In this document: positions 25,715 to 34,440 of the stretch, piece after piece
Position numbering within the stretch: position 1 is the stretch's first letter
How the letters are laid out: every line of letters begins with the position of its first letter
NCBI GenBank assembly: GCA_964510315.1
Contig: CAZEAP010000014.1
Coordinates: forward strand, 25,242-89,241
Length of the DNA: 64,000 nucleotides
Direction of reading: 5' to 3'
DNA from: CAZEAP01 sp964510315
Lineage (GTDB): Bacteria > Planctomycetota > Brocadiia > SM23-32
The notes under the pieces: model-generated
The model's database searches: none
Told to the model about the DNA's origin: nothing
The model's input: the letters and a program-made list of their open reading frames with translations, nothing else
Made by a program: the position numbers and the translations under genes

Positions 25715-25796
25715 CGGCCCGCCGTCTCGCCGGCCCTTGCAGCAAAAGCCCCCCGGATGCTAAGCTCTCTGCTGTCGCCGGCGAGACGGCGGGCCG
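25715..25796. repeat. 20-bp perfect inverted repeat with 42-nt loop
   Basis: The arm at 25715-25734 (C then GGCCCGCCGTCTCGCCGGC) is perfectly complementary to 25777-25796. It lies between the ffh promoter and the CDP-alcohol phosphatidyltransferase gene, ending 39 bp before that gene's ATG, so it would form a very stable hairpin in a rightward leader. There is no T tract, hence not a simple terminator. Confidence 0.75.
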
Positions 25797-25835
25797 AGAA
25801 TGCTCTCCTCCTTTGTACGTCTCAGGAGCCAGTCC

Positions 25836-26414
25836 ATGGGAAAGTCCAGAGGTCCGACCATCCTTATCAACCTCATCACTGGCTCGCGCCTGCTTCTGGC
25901 CCTGGGAGTGGCGTTGCTGACGCCCTGGCTTGCTGACCGGACGTGGGCCATCGTGGCCGGCACCGGGCTTGTCGCCCTTATCGAGGCCACCGATCTGATC
26001 GACGGTTGGCTGGCCAGGCGGCACGACGCCGTCAGCCAGTTTGGGAAGGTCTTCGACCCCTATACCGACAGCCTCTCGCGCATCACGGTTTACTGGTCGC
26101 TGGCGGTGGTGGGACGAGCCCTGTCGTTCGTCCCTCTTCTGATGGCGCTTCGGGACATCACGGTGGGTTACACCCGCCTGGTGATGAGCCACAAGGGCAA
26201 AGACGTGGCCGCCCGCTGGTGGGGCAAAGGCAAGGCAGTCACCCAGGGGGTTTGTGCGCTGGCGCTGATGTCGGGGCCCTTCTATTGGGGCGAGGCGGGG
26301 GAGTTTATCAAGTACACGCTCAGTTTTGCGGTCGTCTTCGTCACTGTGGTATCGGCCGGCCTCTACGGGATCGAGGCGCTCAGACCTGCCCAGGGGCGCG
26401 AGGCCGCCGGTTGA
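25836..26414 (+). CDS. CDP-alcohol phosphatidyltransferase (PgsA-like)
   Basis: 192-residue inner-membrane enzyme that transfers a phosphatidyl group from CDP-diacylglycerol to an alcohol such as glycerol-3-phosphate. The diagnostic D-x2-D-G-x2-A-R-x8-G-x3-D-x3-D motif is complete: D53, D56, G57, A60, R61, G70, D74, D78 (DLIDGWLARRHD...FGKVFDPYTD). About six helices surround it. PgsA is likely, but the alcohol is not certain from sequence. Start at the ATG of MGKSRGPT with AGGAG upstream. It is monocistronic, preceded by a strong inverted repeat and convergent with the GGDEF gene 18 bp away. Confidence 0.85.
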   Translation: MGKSRGPTILINLITGSRLLLALGVALLTPWLADRTWAIVAGTGLVALIEATDLIDGWLARRHDAVSQFGKVFDPYTDSLSRITVYWSLAVVGRALSFVPLLMALRDITVGYTRLVMSHKGKDVAARWWGKGKAVTQGVCALALMSGPFYWGEAGEFIKYTLSFAVVFVTVVSAGLYGIEALRPAQGREAAG

Positions 26415-26432
26415 GACGCACCCCGCAGCCGG

Positions 26433-27683
26433 TCAATATGCCGCCCAGGCAACCACCTGCACGTGGGCGCCGGCGGCGGAGAGTTTCTTGACGCAGCGAC
26501 GTTCGACGATGCCCGAACTGACCACGTCGGAGACCACCAGCGCACCCTCTCCCTCCTCGATAACCGCGTCAACCGCCGGCTCCACGCGCCGGCTTTCCGG
26601 CCCGCTGCTGTCCGCGCGCATCACGTCCCGATAGGGCACCCCGAGCTGGCGGGCTATCGCCTCGGCGAGCTGGCGGGCCGGATACGTGCGGCCGCCCCCG
26701 GCTCCCCCGGGCGCGGGCACGGCCGTTACGAAATCCACCCAGTTGGTCTCCGCTTTCTCGTCCAGCAGGCGGATCAGGTCGTTGGACATACGCTCGGTAA
26801 CCGCGTCGGTCAACTCCCGTTTCCACAGCTTGAACTCCTCCTGCTCGGACCTGGAGAGATCCTGCCAGCGGTGGGCGGCGAAGGCGCCCAGTGTGATGCG
26901 GGCCACGTGGTAGAAAGGTTCCGCTTCCTCCCCCTCCGACTCTGCCACGGTGCCGTGGGCGGTCGCCTCCTTGGCGCTGACGACGGTCTCATGCAGAGAT
27001 GCCTGCTCGGGGACGTAAGCGGCGATGCTCACACGGGGTTTCAGAGACTGAACCTCGCCCCGGTCCCCCAGGCTCAATCGGTAGTTCTCCACGGTTTCCC
27101 GGAGGTTCTCGGCCAACGCCTCGGCCTCGGAGGTCCCCGCCTGGGGTACGACGACCAGGAACTCGTCGCCGCCGAGGCGCCCCACGAGGTGGTCCTCCGG
27201 CACGCTGCTCTCCAGAAGATTGGCGATGTCCTGGAGGACCGCATCCCCGACGGTCTGGCCGAACTCGTAGTTGACCCGATCCAGGTTCACCAGGTCGATG
27301 TCGATCAGCCGCGTGCGCTTGCCGAACTCCTGGGGGCCCATCTCGAAGCGGTCCAGCGCAGTGACCAGGCCCTTCCGGTTGGGCAGACCGGTGAGGGGGT
27401 CGGTAAAGCCGCGTTCGGCGGAGTGCTCCTTGTGGTGGGAGCGCGCCTTCCAGAAAGTGCGCGCCGTGTAGGCCAGCACTACCAGAGACCACACGAACGT
27501 CGCCCACGGCAGCACCTTCAGGAACGTGTTCCGCAGGTCCTCCTGCCGACCCAGCGCCATCGCCCCCGCCAGCAGGAGCGCCACCAGCAGCAGTAGGGCA
27601 AGGAAGGCCCGCCTGGAGGTGCGGTGTATCTGTTCTGTGGCTCCCTCGTCCTCGCTGTCCGATTCTTGCCACATTACCCCCAT
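26433..27683 (-). CDS. membrane GGDEF protein fused to a ComF-like phosphoribosyltransferase domain
   Basis: 416 residues in three parts. Two membrane helices (27-44, 58-74) with a short loop; a diguanylate cyclase domain (about 90-225) with FTDPLTGLPNRKG, the metal-binding D128-I-D130 and an intact GGDEF at 171-175, but no RxxD inhibitory site at the usual place; and a C-terminal domain (about 310-416) that resembles ComF-type phosphoribosyltransferases: VDFVTAVPAP, then YPARQLAEAIARQLGVPY, then a PRPP-loop-like LVVSDVVSSG (382-391). The usual acidic pair DD is S-D here, so catalysis is doubtful. c-di-GMP synthesis by the middle domain is plausible. The fusion is unusual. GGGAGG lies upstream of the ATG. 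Confidence 0.78.
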   Translation of the reverse strand: MGVMWQESDSEDEGATEQIHRTSRRAFLALLLLVALLLAGAMALGRQEDLRNTFLKVLPWATFVWSLVVLAYTARTFWKARSHHKEHSAERGFTDPLTGLPNRKGLVTALDRFEMGPQEFGKRTRLIDIDLVNLDRVNYEFGQTVGDAVLQDIANLLESSVPEDHLVGRLGGDEFLVVVPQAGTSEAEALAENLRETVENYRLSLGDRGEVQSLKPRVSIAAYVPEQASLHETVVSAKEATAHGTVAESEGEEAEPFYHVARITLGAFAAHRWQDLSRSEQEEFKLWKRELTDAVTERMSNDLIRLLDEKAETNWVDFVTAVPAPGGAGGGRTYPARQLAEAIARQLGVPYRDVMRADSSGPESRRVEPAVDAVIEEGEGALVVSDVVSSGIVERRCVKKLSAAGAHVQVVAWAAY

Positions 27684-28181
27684 GGGTTATTCATCCTCCC
27701 AGTTGCCGGGACGTGTCGACCCTTCTGTAAGAACGGTGGCGGGCGGCCGGGCGCGGCCGCACAGCAGCGCCGTCCCGTCCCCCCGGCACAACTTGATCCG
27801 GAGAGACACCACATAAAGCATACCTTCAAAGCGTTGGCTTTTGCAAGCCCTGCTCCCGCCGCCGGTCGGGACCACGACGCAGGGCTTGTCGGCGCGAGTG
27901 CGCAGGTGCTCCAGAAGCTGCGCTCCGGGCGGGGCACACTCTTCCGAAACCACCGGCGGAACCCGATACCCGGCCCGGCGCGCCCTGGACGTCCTCCGCG
28001 CCTCCACCTGCCCGCAGTGCCGGGCCGTCCTGCACGGGCCGTCCGGACGCGGCAAGCCAAAAGTGTCCTTTCTGTGGTTTCGCGTATACATCCGGCTCCG
28101 TACGCCGATTTGGATTTTGTGTCGTAAGTGCTTCCCCGCGCAAGCCCTGCGGTAAAATGGGTTCGTTTCGTAACCGGGGGT
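27684..28181. other. intergenic region with promoter and hairpin, no gene recognised
   Basis: About 500 bp between the GGDEF gene and the repeat block. It contains the promoter candidate below and a 10-bp inverted repeat (CAAGCCCTGC at 27844-27853, GCAGGGCTTG at 27879-27888). Open frames exist on both strands, but none has a credible family motif, start site or codon pattern. Confidence 0.5.
27817..27846 (-). promoter_or_regulatory. promoter candidate for the GGDEF gene
   Basis: Leftward TTGCAA (plus 27841-27846), 18-nt spacer, TATGCT (plus 27817-27822). Its upstream edge overlaps a 10-bp inverted repeat (27844-27888) that could serve as an operator. Confidence 0.45.
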
Positions 28182-28270
28182 CAGTAATCAGTAGTCAGTA
28201 GAGAGTAGTCAGTAGTCAGTAGACAGTGGCCAGTAGGCAGTAGACAGTGGTCAGTAGACAGTAGACAGTG
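28182..28270. repeat. heptad tandem repeat (CAGTAGN)
   Basis: About 12.7 imperfect copies of a 7-nt unit CAGTAGT/CAGTAGA. Non-coding simple repeat; left flank of the 297-bp tandem block. Confidence 0.85.
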
Positions 28271-28319
28271 CCGGGCCATCCTGGTCGTACGTGTTCAGCG
28301 TCCAGAGCGACCCGGGCAA

Positions 28320-29190
28320 CGCGGTATATCACACATCGCAGCCCCGCAGGGGCGTTACATACCAGCCCAGGGCATAGCCCTGGGGGTACTTGTAGCGCGA
28401 GCATCCCTGCTCGCAGTGCGCGGTATATCACACATCGCAGCCCCGCAGGGGCGTTACATACACAGCCCAGGGCGTAGCCCTGGGGACCCGGGTGTGGTCC
28501 CAAATAGTTGAGCCCTGTAGGGGCGAGACATACGCCGGGCAGCCGGGCCTCGTCCGGTACATGGCGACATGTCTGTCAACCTCAACGAAAAACGGTAGCA
28601 TCCCTGCTCGGAGTGCGCGGTATACCACACATCGCAGCCCCGCAGGGGCGTTACATACCAGCCCAGGGCGCAGCCCTGGGGGTACTTGTAGCGCGAGCAT
28701 CCCTGCTCGGAGTGCGCGGTATATCACACATCGCAGCCCCGCAGGGGCGTGACATACACAGCCCAGGGCGCAGCCCTGGGGACCCGGGTCCACCCCCCAA
28801 ATAGTTGAGCCCTGTAGGGGCGAGACATACGCCGGGCAGCCGAGACTCGTCCGGTACATGGCGACATGTCTGTCAACCTGAACGAAAGACGGTAGCATCC
28901 CTGCTCGGAGTGCGCGGTATACCACACATCGCAGCCCCGCAGGGGCGTTACATACCAGCCCACGGCGCAGCCCTGGGGGTACTTGTAGCGCGAGCATCCC
29001 TGCTCGGAGTGCGCAGTATATCACACATCGCAGCCCCGCAGGGGCGTTACATACACAGCCCAGGGCGTAGCCCTGGGGACCCGGGTGTGGTCCCAAATAG
29101 TTGAGCCCTGTAGGGGCGAGACATACGCCGGGCAGCCGGGCCTCGTCCGGTACATGGCGACATGTCTGTCAACCTGAACGAAAGACGGTA
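28320..29190. repeat. tandem array of a 297-bp unit (about 2.9 copies)
   Basis: The marker TGTAGCGCGAGCATCCCTG starts at 28391, 28687 and 28984, giving periods of 296 and 297 bp; a partial unit precedes the first and the third copy is cut at about 29190. Each unit contains two versions of a roughly 70-bp subunit (GCATCCCTGCTCG ... CGCAGCCCCGCAGGGGCG) and several short palindromes: CCCCGCAGGGG, CCAGGGCGCAGCCCTGG, GAGCATCCCTGCTC. Translation of the minus strand gives long open frames, but they only reflect the repeat. Non-coding in my view. Confidence 0.85.
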
Positions 29191-29234
29191 GACAGTAGTC
29201 AGTAGAGAGTAGTCAGCAGGGAGTAGGCAGCACA
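29187..29234. repeat. heptad tandem repeat, right flank
   Basis: About six imperfect copies of the same CAGTAGN heptad as at 28182-28270, directly abutting the end of the 297-bp array. After it, 29235-29530 holds no recognisable gene, only a degenerate stretch with AACTCTGCG repeated around 29312. Confidence 0.7.
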
Positions 29235-29532
29235 GGGTTCCCGGATGTTGTGTTGCCGGGTTGTCCAGCCGTTGGGGGAATCCTGTTCGTCGTTCGTTGT
29301 CCCTCCGTCGTTAACTCTGCGTAACTCTGCGTCCTCCGCGGTTAGCAGGACCGTTGAGCGCGGCCATTGTAGCCGTTCGGCGCCCGGGGCGTGTCCGGGT
29401 TGGGCGTTATCGGGGCAACCGATTCGTCTCGCCGGTCCCTGGCCCCACCAGAAGCCCTCTGAGAACCGAAAAATCCGCCGTTCAGCGTTCCGCGAGCCCA
29501 CTCCTGTTGCCAAAAGAGCCCAAAAAAAACCC

Positions 29533-29561
29533 TTGACCCTATTCTAATGAGGGGATATAAT
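29533..29561 (+). promoter_or_regulatory. promoter of the cas operon
   Basis: TTGACC (29533-29538), exactly 17-nt spacer, perfect TATAAT (29556-29561). The best promoter in the window; it implies a leader of about 107 nt before cas3 and constitutive or repressor-controlled transcription of all eight cas genes. Confidence 0.75.
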
Positions 29562-29674
29562 CCCGCTCGGAGGCAGCGACAGGTTGTTTATCGGAAGGGA
29601 CTCACGTGCGCGTTTCCTGGCGCATTCCGAGAACGACCCCGAACTATGACTCGTCCACGGGGGTGTTGTAAGTC

Positions 29675-32323
29675 ATGCACGGATCGCCTGACAGTTTCTG
29701 GGGGAAGCTCCAGCGCGACGAAGAGGGCAGAGCGCGGTGCTGGCACCCACTGGAGGCGCACTGCGCCGATGTGGCGGCGGTCACGGGCGCGCTACTGAAG
29801 CACACGCTGCTGGGGGCTCGGCTCGCCCGACTGATCGGACAAAATGAACTGACCGATGTGCAGGTGGCAAGGCTCTGCGCTTTGGTTGCTCTGCACGACG
29901 CCGGTAAAGTCAATCACGGCTTCCAGGACCAGGCGCCGCCGAAGAGCCGGACACGCGGTGGCCACGTGCGGCCGCTGGTGGACTTCCTTCACGGGCCACG
30001 GGAAACGAAGGGGCGAATCGTTGAAGCGCTCGCACTGGAGCAGATGTCCGGCTGGTGTTGTTCAGAGTCTGGATTTATCTCCCTCCTGCTGTCTTCGTTT
30101 TGCCACCACGGCCGCCCATTGAAGCCCGCCGGCGGATTCGATCCCGGACTCTGGCGGCCCAACGGCCGCCGCGATCCGATAGCCGGCCTGCGGGAGCTGC
30201 GCGAAGCTGCCGTCCGATGGTTCCCTCAGGCGTGGCAGCCGGATCCGCCTTTCCCCTCCTGCCCGGAGTTCGCGCATGCCTTCAATGGAGTTGTAACCCT
30301 GGCCGACTGGATCGGTTCCGACGAGGAGTTCTTTCCGTATGCGAGAGACGGCTCCGACCGCATGCCGGTTGCGTGGGAACGCGCGCGCAATGCCGTCGGC
30401 CGCCTGGGGCTTGACGTGGCGACAGCTCGTCTGTCTCGCGGCGCCGAACCCCCCGGCTTTGGGGAGGTCGCGCCTTACGAGCCTCATCCGGTGCAACGGG
30501 CCTGCGCGGGGCTGCCGCCTCACCCCGAAGGCAGTTTGGCCCTGATCGAATCGGACACCGGCTCGGGGAAGACCGAAGCCGCTTTGGTGCGGTTCCTGCA
30601 ACTGCTGCACGCGGGACTGGTCGACGGGATGTACTTCGCCCTGCCGACGCGCGCTGCCGCTACTCAACTGCACGGGCGGGTTGTGAAGGCCGTAGCCAGG
30701 GCGTTCTCTCGCCGAGAGTCGTGCCCGTCGGTCGTCCTTGCCGTGCCGGGATACCTGCGGGTCGACGAGGCCGAGGGCCGGCGGCTGCCCGAGTTCCGAG
30801 TCCTTTGGCCCGACAAAGAAAGAGACCGCTGGCGCTACCGGGGCTGGGCCGCCGAGAGTTCAAAGAGGTATCTGGCCGCCCCCATCGCCGTGGGGACAGT
30901 GGACCAGGTGCTGCTGTCCGCTCTTCAGGTCAGGCACGCCCATCTGCGAGCAACAGCCCTCCTGCGACACCTGTTGGTGGTAGACGAGGTGCATGCCTCC
31001 GACCCGTACATGGGACGTCTACTGGAGGAAGTGCTCCGCTCTCACCTGCGGGCCGGCGGCCATGCTCTCCTCATGTCGGCCACCCTCGGCACGGCGGCCC
31101 AGGCGCGGCTGCTCGGCCGCCCCGGGTCCGCTCCTCCGGCCCTGGCCGAGGCGCGCGGGATGGCCTATCCCCTGGTGAGCCATCGCTCCGTTGCGGAGGG
31201 GACCATCGAGCGGATCAGCAGCCGGCCCACCGGTTACGAGAAAACTGTAGCCATCAAACTGCTGCCCGCGGCCGGAACCCCGCAGACCTTCGTGCCCATG
31301 GCGCTGGAGGCGGCTTCGCTGGGCGCCCGTGTGCTCATCATCCGCAACACCGTTCGCGACTGCGTGGCCACACAACTTGTCCTGGAAGCGGCAGCGGGGG
31401 ACTCCGTCTCGGTTCTTCTCGCTGCCGAAGGGGTGGTCGCCCCTCACCACTCTCGTTACGCAGCGTGCGACCGCGAGCTGCTGGACGAAGCGGTCGAGAC
31501 AGCCTTTGGCAAGGAGGCGCCACCAGACGGGGTCGTCGCGGTCGCCACGCAGACCGTCGAACAGAGCCTGGACATCGACGCCGACCTGATGATCACCGAC
31601 CTCTGCCCGGCCGACGTCCTTCTTCAACGGATTGGTCGGCTGCACCGCCATCCGGAGCGCCGGCCCCCTGCTTCCCGGCCTGATAAATGCCGCCGGCCCC
31701 GCTGCATCGTTCTCGTTCCCGAACAGCGTTCTTTGGAAAGTCACATCGGCGAGGACGGCCCGGCCTACGGCCCGCACGGCCTCGGAACAGTCTATGAGGA
31801 CCTCCGGGCACTGGAGGCCACCTGGCGGCTGATCGAGGAGAACGCCCAATGGGCCATCCCCGCCATGAATCGCGAACTGGTCGAGGAGGCCACCCATCCC
31901 GAGGCCCTGGAGGCGCTGGTCCGCTCGCTCGGCGGCAGGTGGCCCCGTCACCAGAATTACGTCCTCGCACTTCGCAGCGCGGATCAAGCCCAGGCCGGCA
32001 TAGCCCTCCTGGCTCGGGACAAACCCTTCGGTGAAGTGTTGTTCCCGACGGACCCGGGCGAACGAATAAAAACGCGCCTGGGGGAGGGGGACCGTCTTGC
32101 GGAGTTCCAGACCGAGATGGAGGGCCCTTTCGGTGGCACTTACCGCCGCCTGGACCTCCCCCACTTCTATGCCCCCGAAGCACCCGAAGACGCCTCACCG
32201 CAGAACCCCGTGGTAGAGAACGGAACGCTGCGTTTCACCTTCGGCAACCGGCGTTTTGTCTACAACCGCCTCGGCCTGCATCCGGCCGACGCAGACTATT
32301 TGGAGGAGTCAGGCCATGAATGA
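29675..32323 (+). CDS. cas3: type I-E helicase-nuclease Cas3
   Basis: 882-residue effector nuclease that Cascade recruits after target recognition; it unwinds and degrades the displaced strand. The N-terminal HD nuclease has WHPLEAHCADVA (H24, H29) and LVALHDAGK (H74, D75). The SF2 helicase follows: motif I DTGSGKT (294-300), motif II DEVH (437-440), motif III MSATLG, and motif VI region QRIGRLHRH. ATVEQSLDID-type segment (TQTVEQSLDIDADLM) is typical of Cas3. Length matches E. coli Cas3 (888). It opens the operon, and its stop overlaps the start of cse1 by eight bases (ATGAATGA). No frameshift or catalytic loss is seen, so the system looks capable of interference. Confidence 0.97.
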   Translation: MHGSPDSFWGKLQRDEEGRARCWHPLEAHCADVAAVTGALLKHTLLGARLARLIGQNELTDVQVARLCALVALHDAGKVNHGFQDQAPPKSRTRGGHVRPLVDFLHGPRETKGRIVEALALEQMSGWCCSESGFISLLLSSFCHHGRPLKPAGGFDPGLWRPNGRRDPIAGLRELREAAVRWFPQAWQPDPPFPSCPEFAHAFNGVVTLADWIGSDEEFFPYARDGSDRMPVAWERARNAVGRLGLDVATARLSRGAEPPGFGEVAPYEPHPVQRACAGLPPHPEGSLALIESDTGSGKTEAALVRFLQLLHAGLVDGMYFALPTRAAATQLHGRVVKAVARAFSRRESCPSVVLAVPGYLRVDEAEGRRLPEFRVLWPDKERDRWRYRGWAAESSKRYLAAPIAVGTVDQVLLSALQVRHAHLRATALLRHLLVVDEVHASDPYMGRLLEEVLRSHLRAGGHALLMSATLGTAAQARLLGRPGSAPPALAEARGMAYPLVSHRSVAEGTIERISSRPTGYEKTVAIKLLPAAGTPQTFVPMALEAASLGARVLIIRNTVRDCVATQLVLEAAAGDSVSVLLAAEGVVAPHHSRYAACDRELLDEAVETAFGKEAPPDGVVAVATQTVEQSLDIDADLMITDLCPADVLLQRIGRLHRHPERRPPASRPDKCRRPRCIVLVPEQRSLESHIGEDGPAYGPHGLGTVYEDLRALEATWRLIEENAQWAIPAMNRELVEEATHPEALEALVRSLGGRWPRHQNYVLALRSADQAQAGIALLARDKPFGEVLFPTDPGERIKTRLGEGDRLAEFQTEMEGPFGGTYRRLDLPHFYAPEAPEDASPQNPVVENGTLRFTFGNRRFVYNRLGLHPADADYLEESGHE

Positions 32324-33884
32324 TACCTGTAAGTACTCTCTTTTGACCGACCCCTTGATCAGCGTTCGGCGTCCCGGCGGCGCGCGTCTTCAGATCGACC
32401 TCCCGGCCGTCCTCGCCGGACTGGCCAAAGATGAGATCGTCTCCTTCGAGGCGCTCCAACCTCACCAGCGACAGGCGTGGTTCTGCTTCCTTGTGCAACT
32501 GGCGGCCATCGCACTGGACCGGTCCGGCCGGGAAGAGCCCTGCCGGAACGCAGAGCAGTGGAGAGAACTTCTGATGGGGCTTACCGATGGGGATGAAGCG
32601 GCCTGGTGCCTGGTAGTCGAGGACGTCTCCCGCCCAGCCTTCATGCAGTCCCCCGTGCCGGAGGGCTCGCTGGACGAGGCCGGATATAAAGCGGACGTCG
32701 CCACGCCCGACGAACTCGACATGTTGGTGTTGTCCAAGGACCACGACGTCAAAAAACACCGCACGGCCCGCCCCGCGACAGAACACTGGCTCTACGCGCT
32801 CCTCACGCTCCAGACCCTGGAGGGGTATTCCGGCAGCCGCAACTACGGAATCATCCGCATGAACGGAGGATACGGCAGTCGCCCCCTCCTGGGCCTCGCG
32901 CCCGCCTTGGGCTGGGGGACACGGTTCCGGCGGGACGTCCCGGCCGTCCTCTCGGCACGGGAACGCCTCGTCCGGGAACGTAACTACGATCCTCAAGGCC
33001 CCGCCTTGCTCTGGCGGCTGCCCTGGGACGGTGCAAAGTCCAGTCGCATCCCCCTGGCGCAGTGCCATCCATTGTTCATCGAGGTCTGCCGAAGAATCCG
33101 GTTCCGTCGCCGCCATGCCGGGCTCGAATGCTGGCGTGCCACAACGGAAGCCGCCAGAATCGCGGCCCCCGAAGACATCAACGGCGCTACCGGCGACCCG
33201 TGGACCCCGGTGGACAAAGCGGAGAACAAGGCATTGAGCGTCGGCAGCAGCGGGTTCGGCTACGACCTTCTGCGCCGCATCCTCCTCACCGGCGACTTCG
33301 AATGGCCGGCCGCCATGGAGCGGACTCCCGCGGAGGAAGGAGGAGCTTACCTGTTGGCCCGTGCCCTGGCCCGGGGACAGGGCAAGACCGAAGGCCTCCA
33401 CCGGCGCGTCGTGCCCGTGCCGGAAAAGGCCCTCGGACGTATTTCGGACACCTCCCGGCGGGAGGAACTGGCCGAAAGGGCCGAGGAACGCGTCGATACC
33501 GCCGCAAAGGTCCAACGCAACGTCCTCTATCCCGCACTTGCCGCCTTGCTGACTGCGGGCCACGAGGCCAAGGTCGATTCGGCACAGGTGCGCCGATGGA
33601 CCGACGCCTTCGACGCGGCCGTCGACGAAGCCTTCTTCCCGGAACTCTGGGCCTCCCTCGGCGTGCCCCGAGAGGAGGCCCGCCGCCGTTGGCAGGAAAA
33701 GCTCAAGAAGTTCGCGGAGCAACAGCTCCAGGACGCCATCCAGAGCGCACCCGTGCCCTCCATCCACCGTTATCGAGCCGTCAGCGCGGCCCAGGCGATC
33801 TTCTACGGCCGTGCCAGGCAGCACCTCACAGCACTTCACCCAAGCACCGAGGAGGCTGAACATGAGCCAGCCGAAAGCAGTTGA
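32316..33884 (+). CDS. casA: Cascade large subunit Cse1 (CasA/Cas8e)
   Basis: 522 residues. Large subunit of type I-E Cascade; it reads the PAM, opens the duplex and docks Cas3. The opening YSLLTDPLISVRRPGGARLQIDLPAVLAGLA is the family start, and LVQLAAIALDRSG, TEHWLYALLTLQTLEGYSGSRNYGIIRMNGGYGSRPLLGLA are strongly conserved Cse1 segments. A C-terminal four-helix bundle follows. Start at ATG 32316, inside the end of cas3; the upstream in-frame ATG at 32256 would lie deep within cas3. Stop overlaps cse2 by 23 bases. Confidence 0.96.
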   Translation: MNDTCKYSLLTDPLISVRRPGGARLQIDLPAVLAGLAKDEIVSFEALQPHQRQAWFCFLVQLAAIALDRSGREEPCRNAEQWRELLMGLTDGDEAAWCLVVEDVSRPAFMQSPVPEGSLDEAGYKADVATPDELDMLVLSKDHDVKKHRTARPATEHWLYALLTLQTLEGYSGSRNYGIIRMNGGYGSRPLLGLAPALGWGTRFRRDVPAVLSARERLVRERNYDPQGPALLWRLPWDGAKSSRIPLAQCHPLFIEVCRRIRFRRRHAGLECWRATTEAARIAAPEDINGATGDPWTPVDKAENKALSVGSSGFGYDLLRRILLTGDFEWPAAMERTPAEEGGAYLLARALARGQGKTEGLHRRVVPVPEKALGRISDTSRREELAERAEERVDTAAKVQRNVLYPALAALLTAGHEAKVDSAQVRRWTDAFDAAVDEAFFPELWASLGVPREEARRRWQEKLKKFAEQQLQDAIQSAPVPSIHRYRAVSAAQAIFYGRARQHLTALHPSTEEAEHEPAESS

Positions 33885-34410
33885 CGCCGGCGACACCGCC
33901 GAGGCCACTCTCCCGAGTGTTGTCGGCAAAGTCGCTCGTGCAATCCAGGAGCACCTTGGAACCGGCGAGGTGGCCGAGCTGCGTCGCGTCTCCCCCCGTG
34001 ACCCTTACACCCCGGCCCTGTGGAAACTGCTGCTGCTCTACGTCCCCCGGAGCTGGAGCGCCGGCCGGGACCGGGACGAGAAGGAGCGCCGCTGGGCCGC
34101 CCTGTTTATGGGCATGGCCATCACGGCCGGCCTGCATGACCCGGCCGAGCATTTCGGGCGGGCCCTGGCCCGCGCCGGCTGGTCGGAGCTTCGCTTCGTC
34201 CGCCTGATGCGCGAGTGCGGGGACGGCCTGGCCGAGGGGGTCCGCCGCCTCGCACGTTACCTGGCCGCCAAGAACCAGCACGCCGATTGGACCGACGTGG
34301 CTCAGCTCCTGCTCAATCAGGAGGGAGACTGGGCCGAACGCCACCGCCGGCGCATCGCCCGCAGCTATTACCGCGAGAAGTTCCAGCAGGAACAACAGCA
34401 GAACGACTGA
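33862..34410 (+). CDS. casB: Cascade small subunit Cse2 (CasB)
   Basis: 182-residue helical protein; two copies form the belly of Cascade and hold the displaced strand. Recognised by LWKLLLLYVPRSWSAGRDRDEKERRWAALFMGMAI, GRALARAGWSELRFVRLMRE and LRLARYLAAKNQHADWTDVAQLLL-like segments and by its place between cse1 and cas7. Rich in Arg and Lys, as suits nucleic-acid binding. Start at ATG 33862 overlaps cse1; a 30-bp gap with CGGAGGATGC precedes cas7. Confidence 0.94.
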   Translation: MSQPKAVDAGDTAEATLPSVVGKVARAIQEHLGTGEVAELRRVSPRDPYTPALWKLLLLYVPRSWSAGRDRDEKERRWAALFMGMAITAGLHDPAEHFGRALARAGWSELRFVRLMRECGDGLAEGVRRLARYLAAKNQHADWTDVAQLLLNQEGDWAERHRRRIARSYYREKFQQEQQQND

Positions 34411-34440
34411 TTCCTTGCTCTTGATCCCGGAGGATGCACC

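Noticed and set aside
27624..28155. Several open frames between the GGDEF gene and the repeats, one with a CPQC motif.
   Set aside because: No family match, no plausible start signals, overlap on both strands with the promoter and hairpin; GC-rich DNA gives such frames by chance.
28428..29096. A 222-codon minus-strand open frame in the tandem repeat region.
   Set aside because: It only reflects the 297-bp repeat (period a multiple of three); no ribosome-binding site and no known domain.
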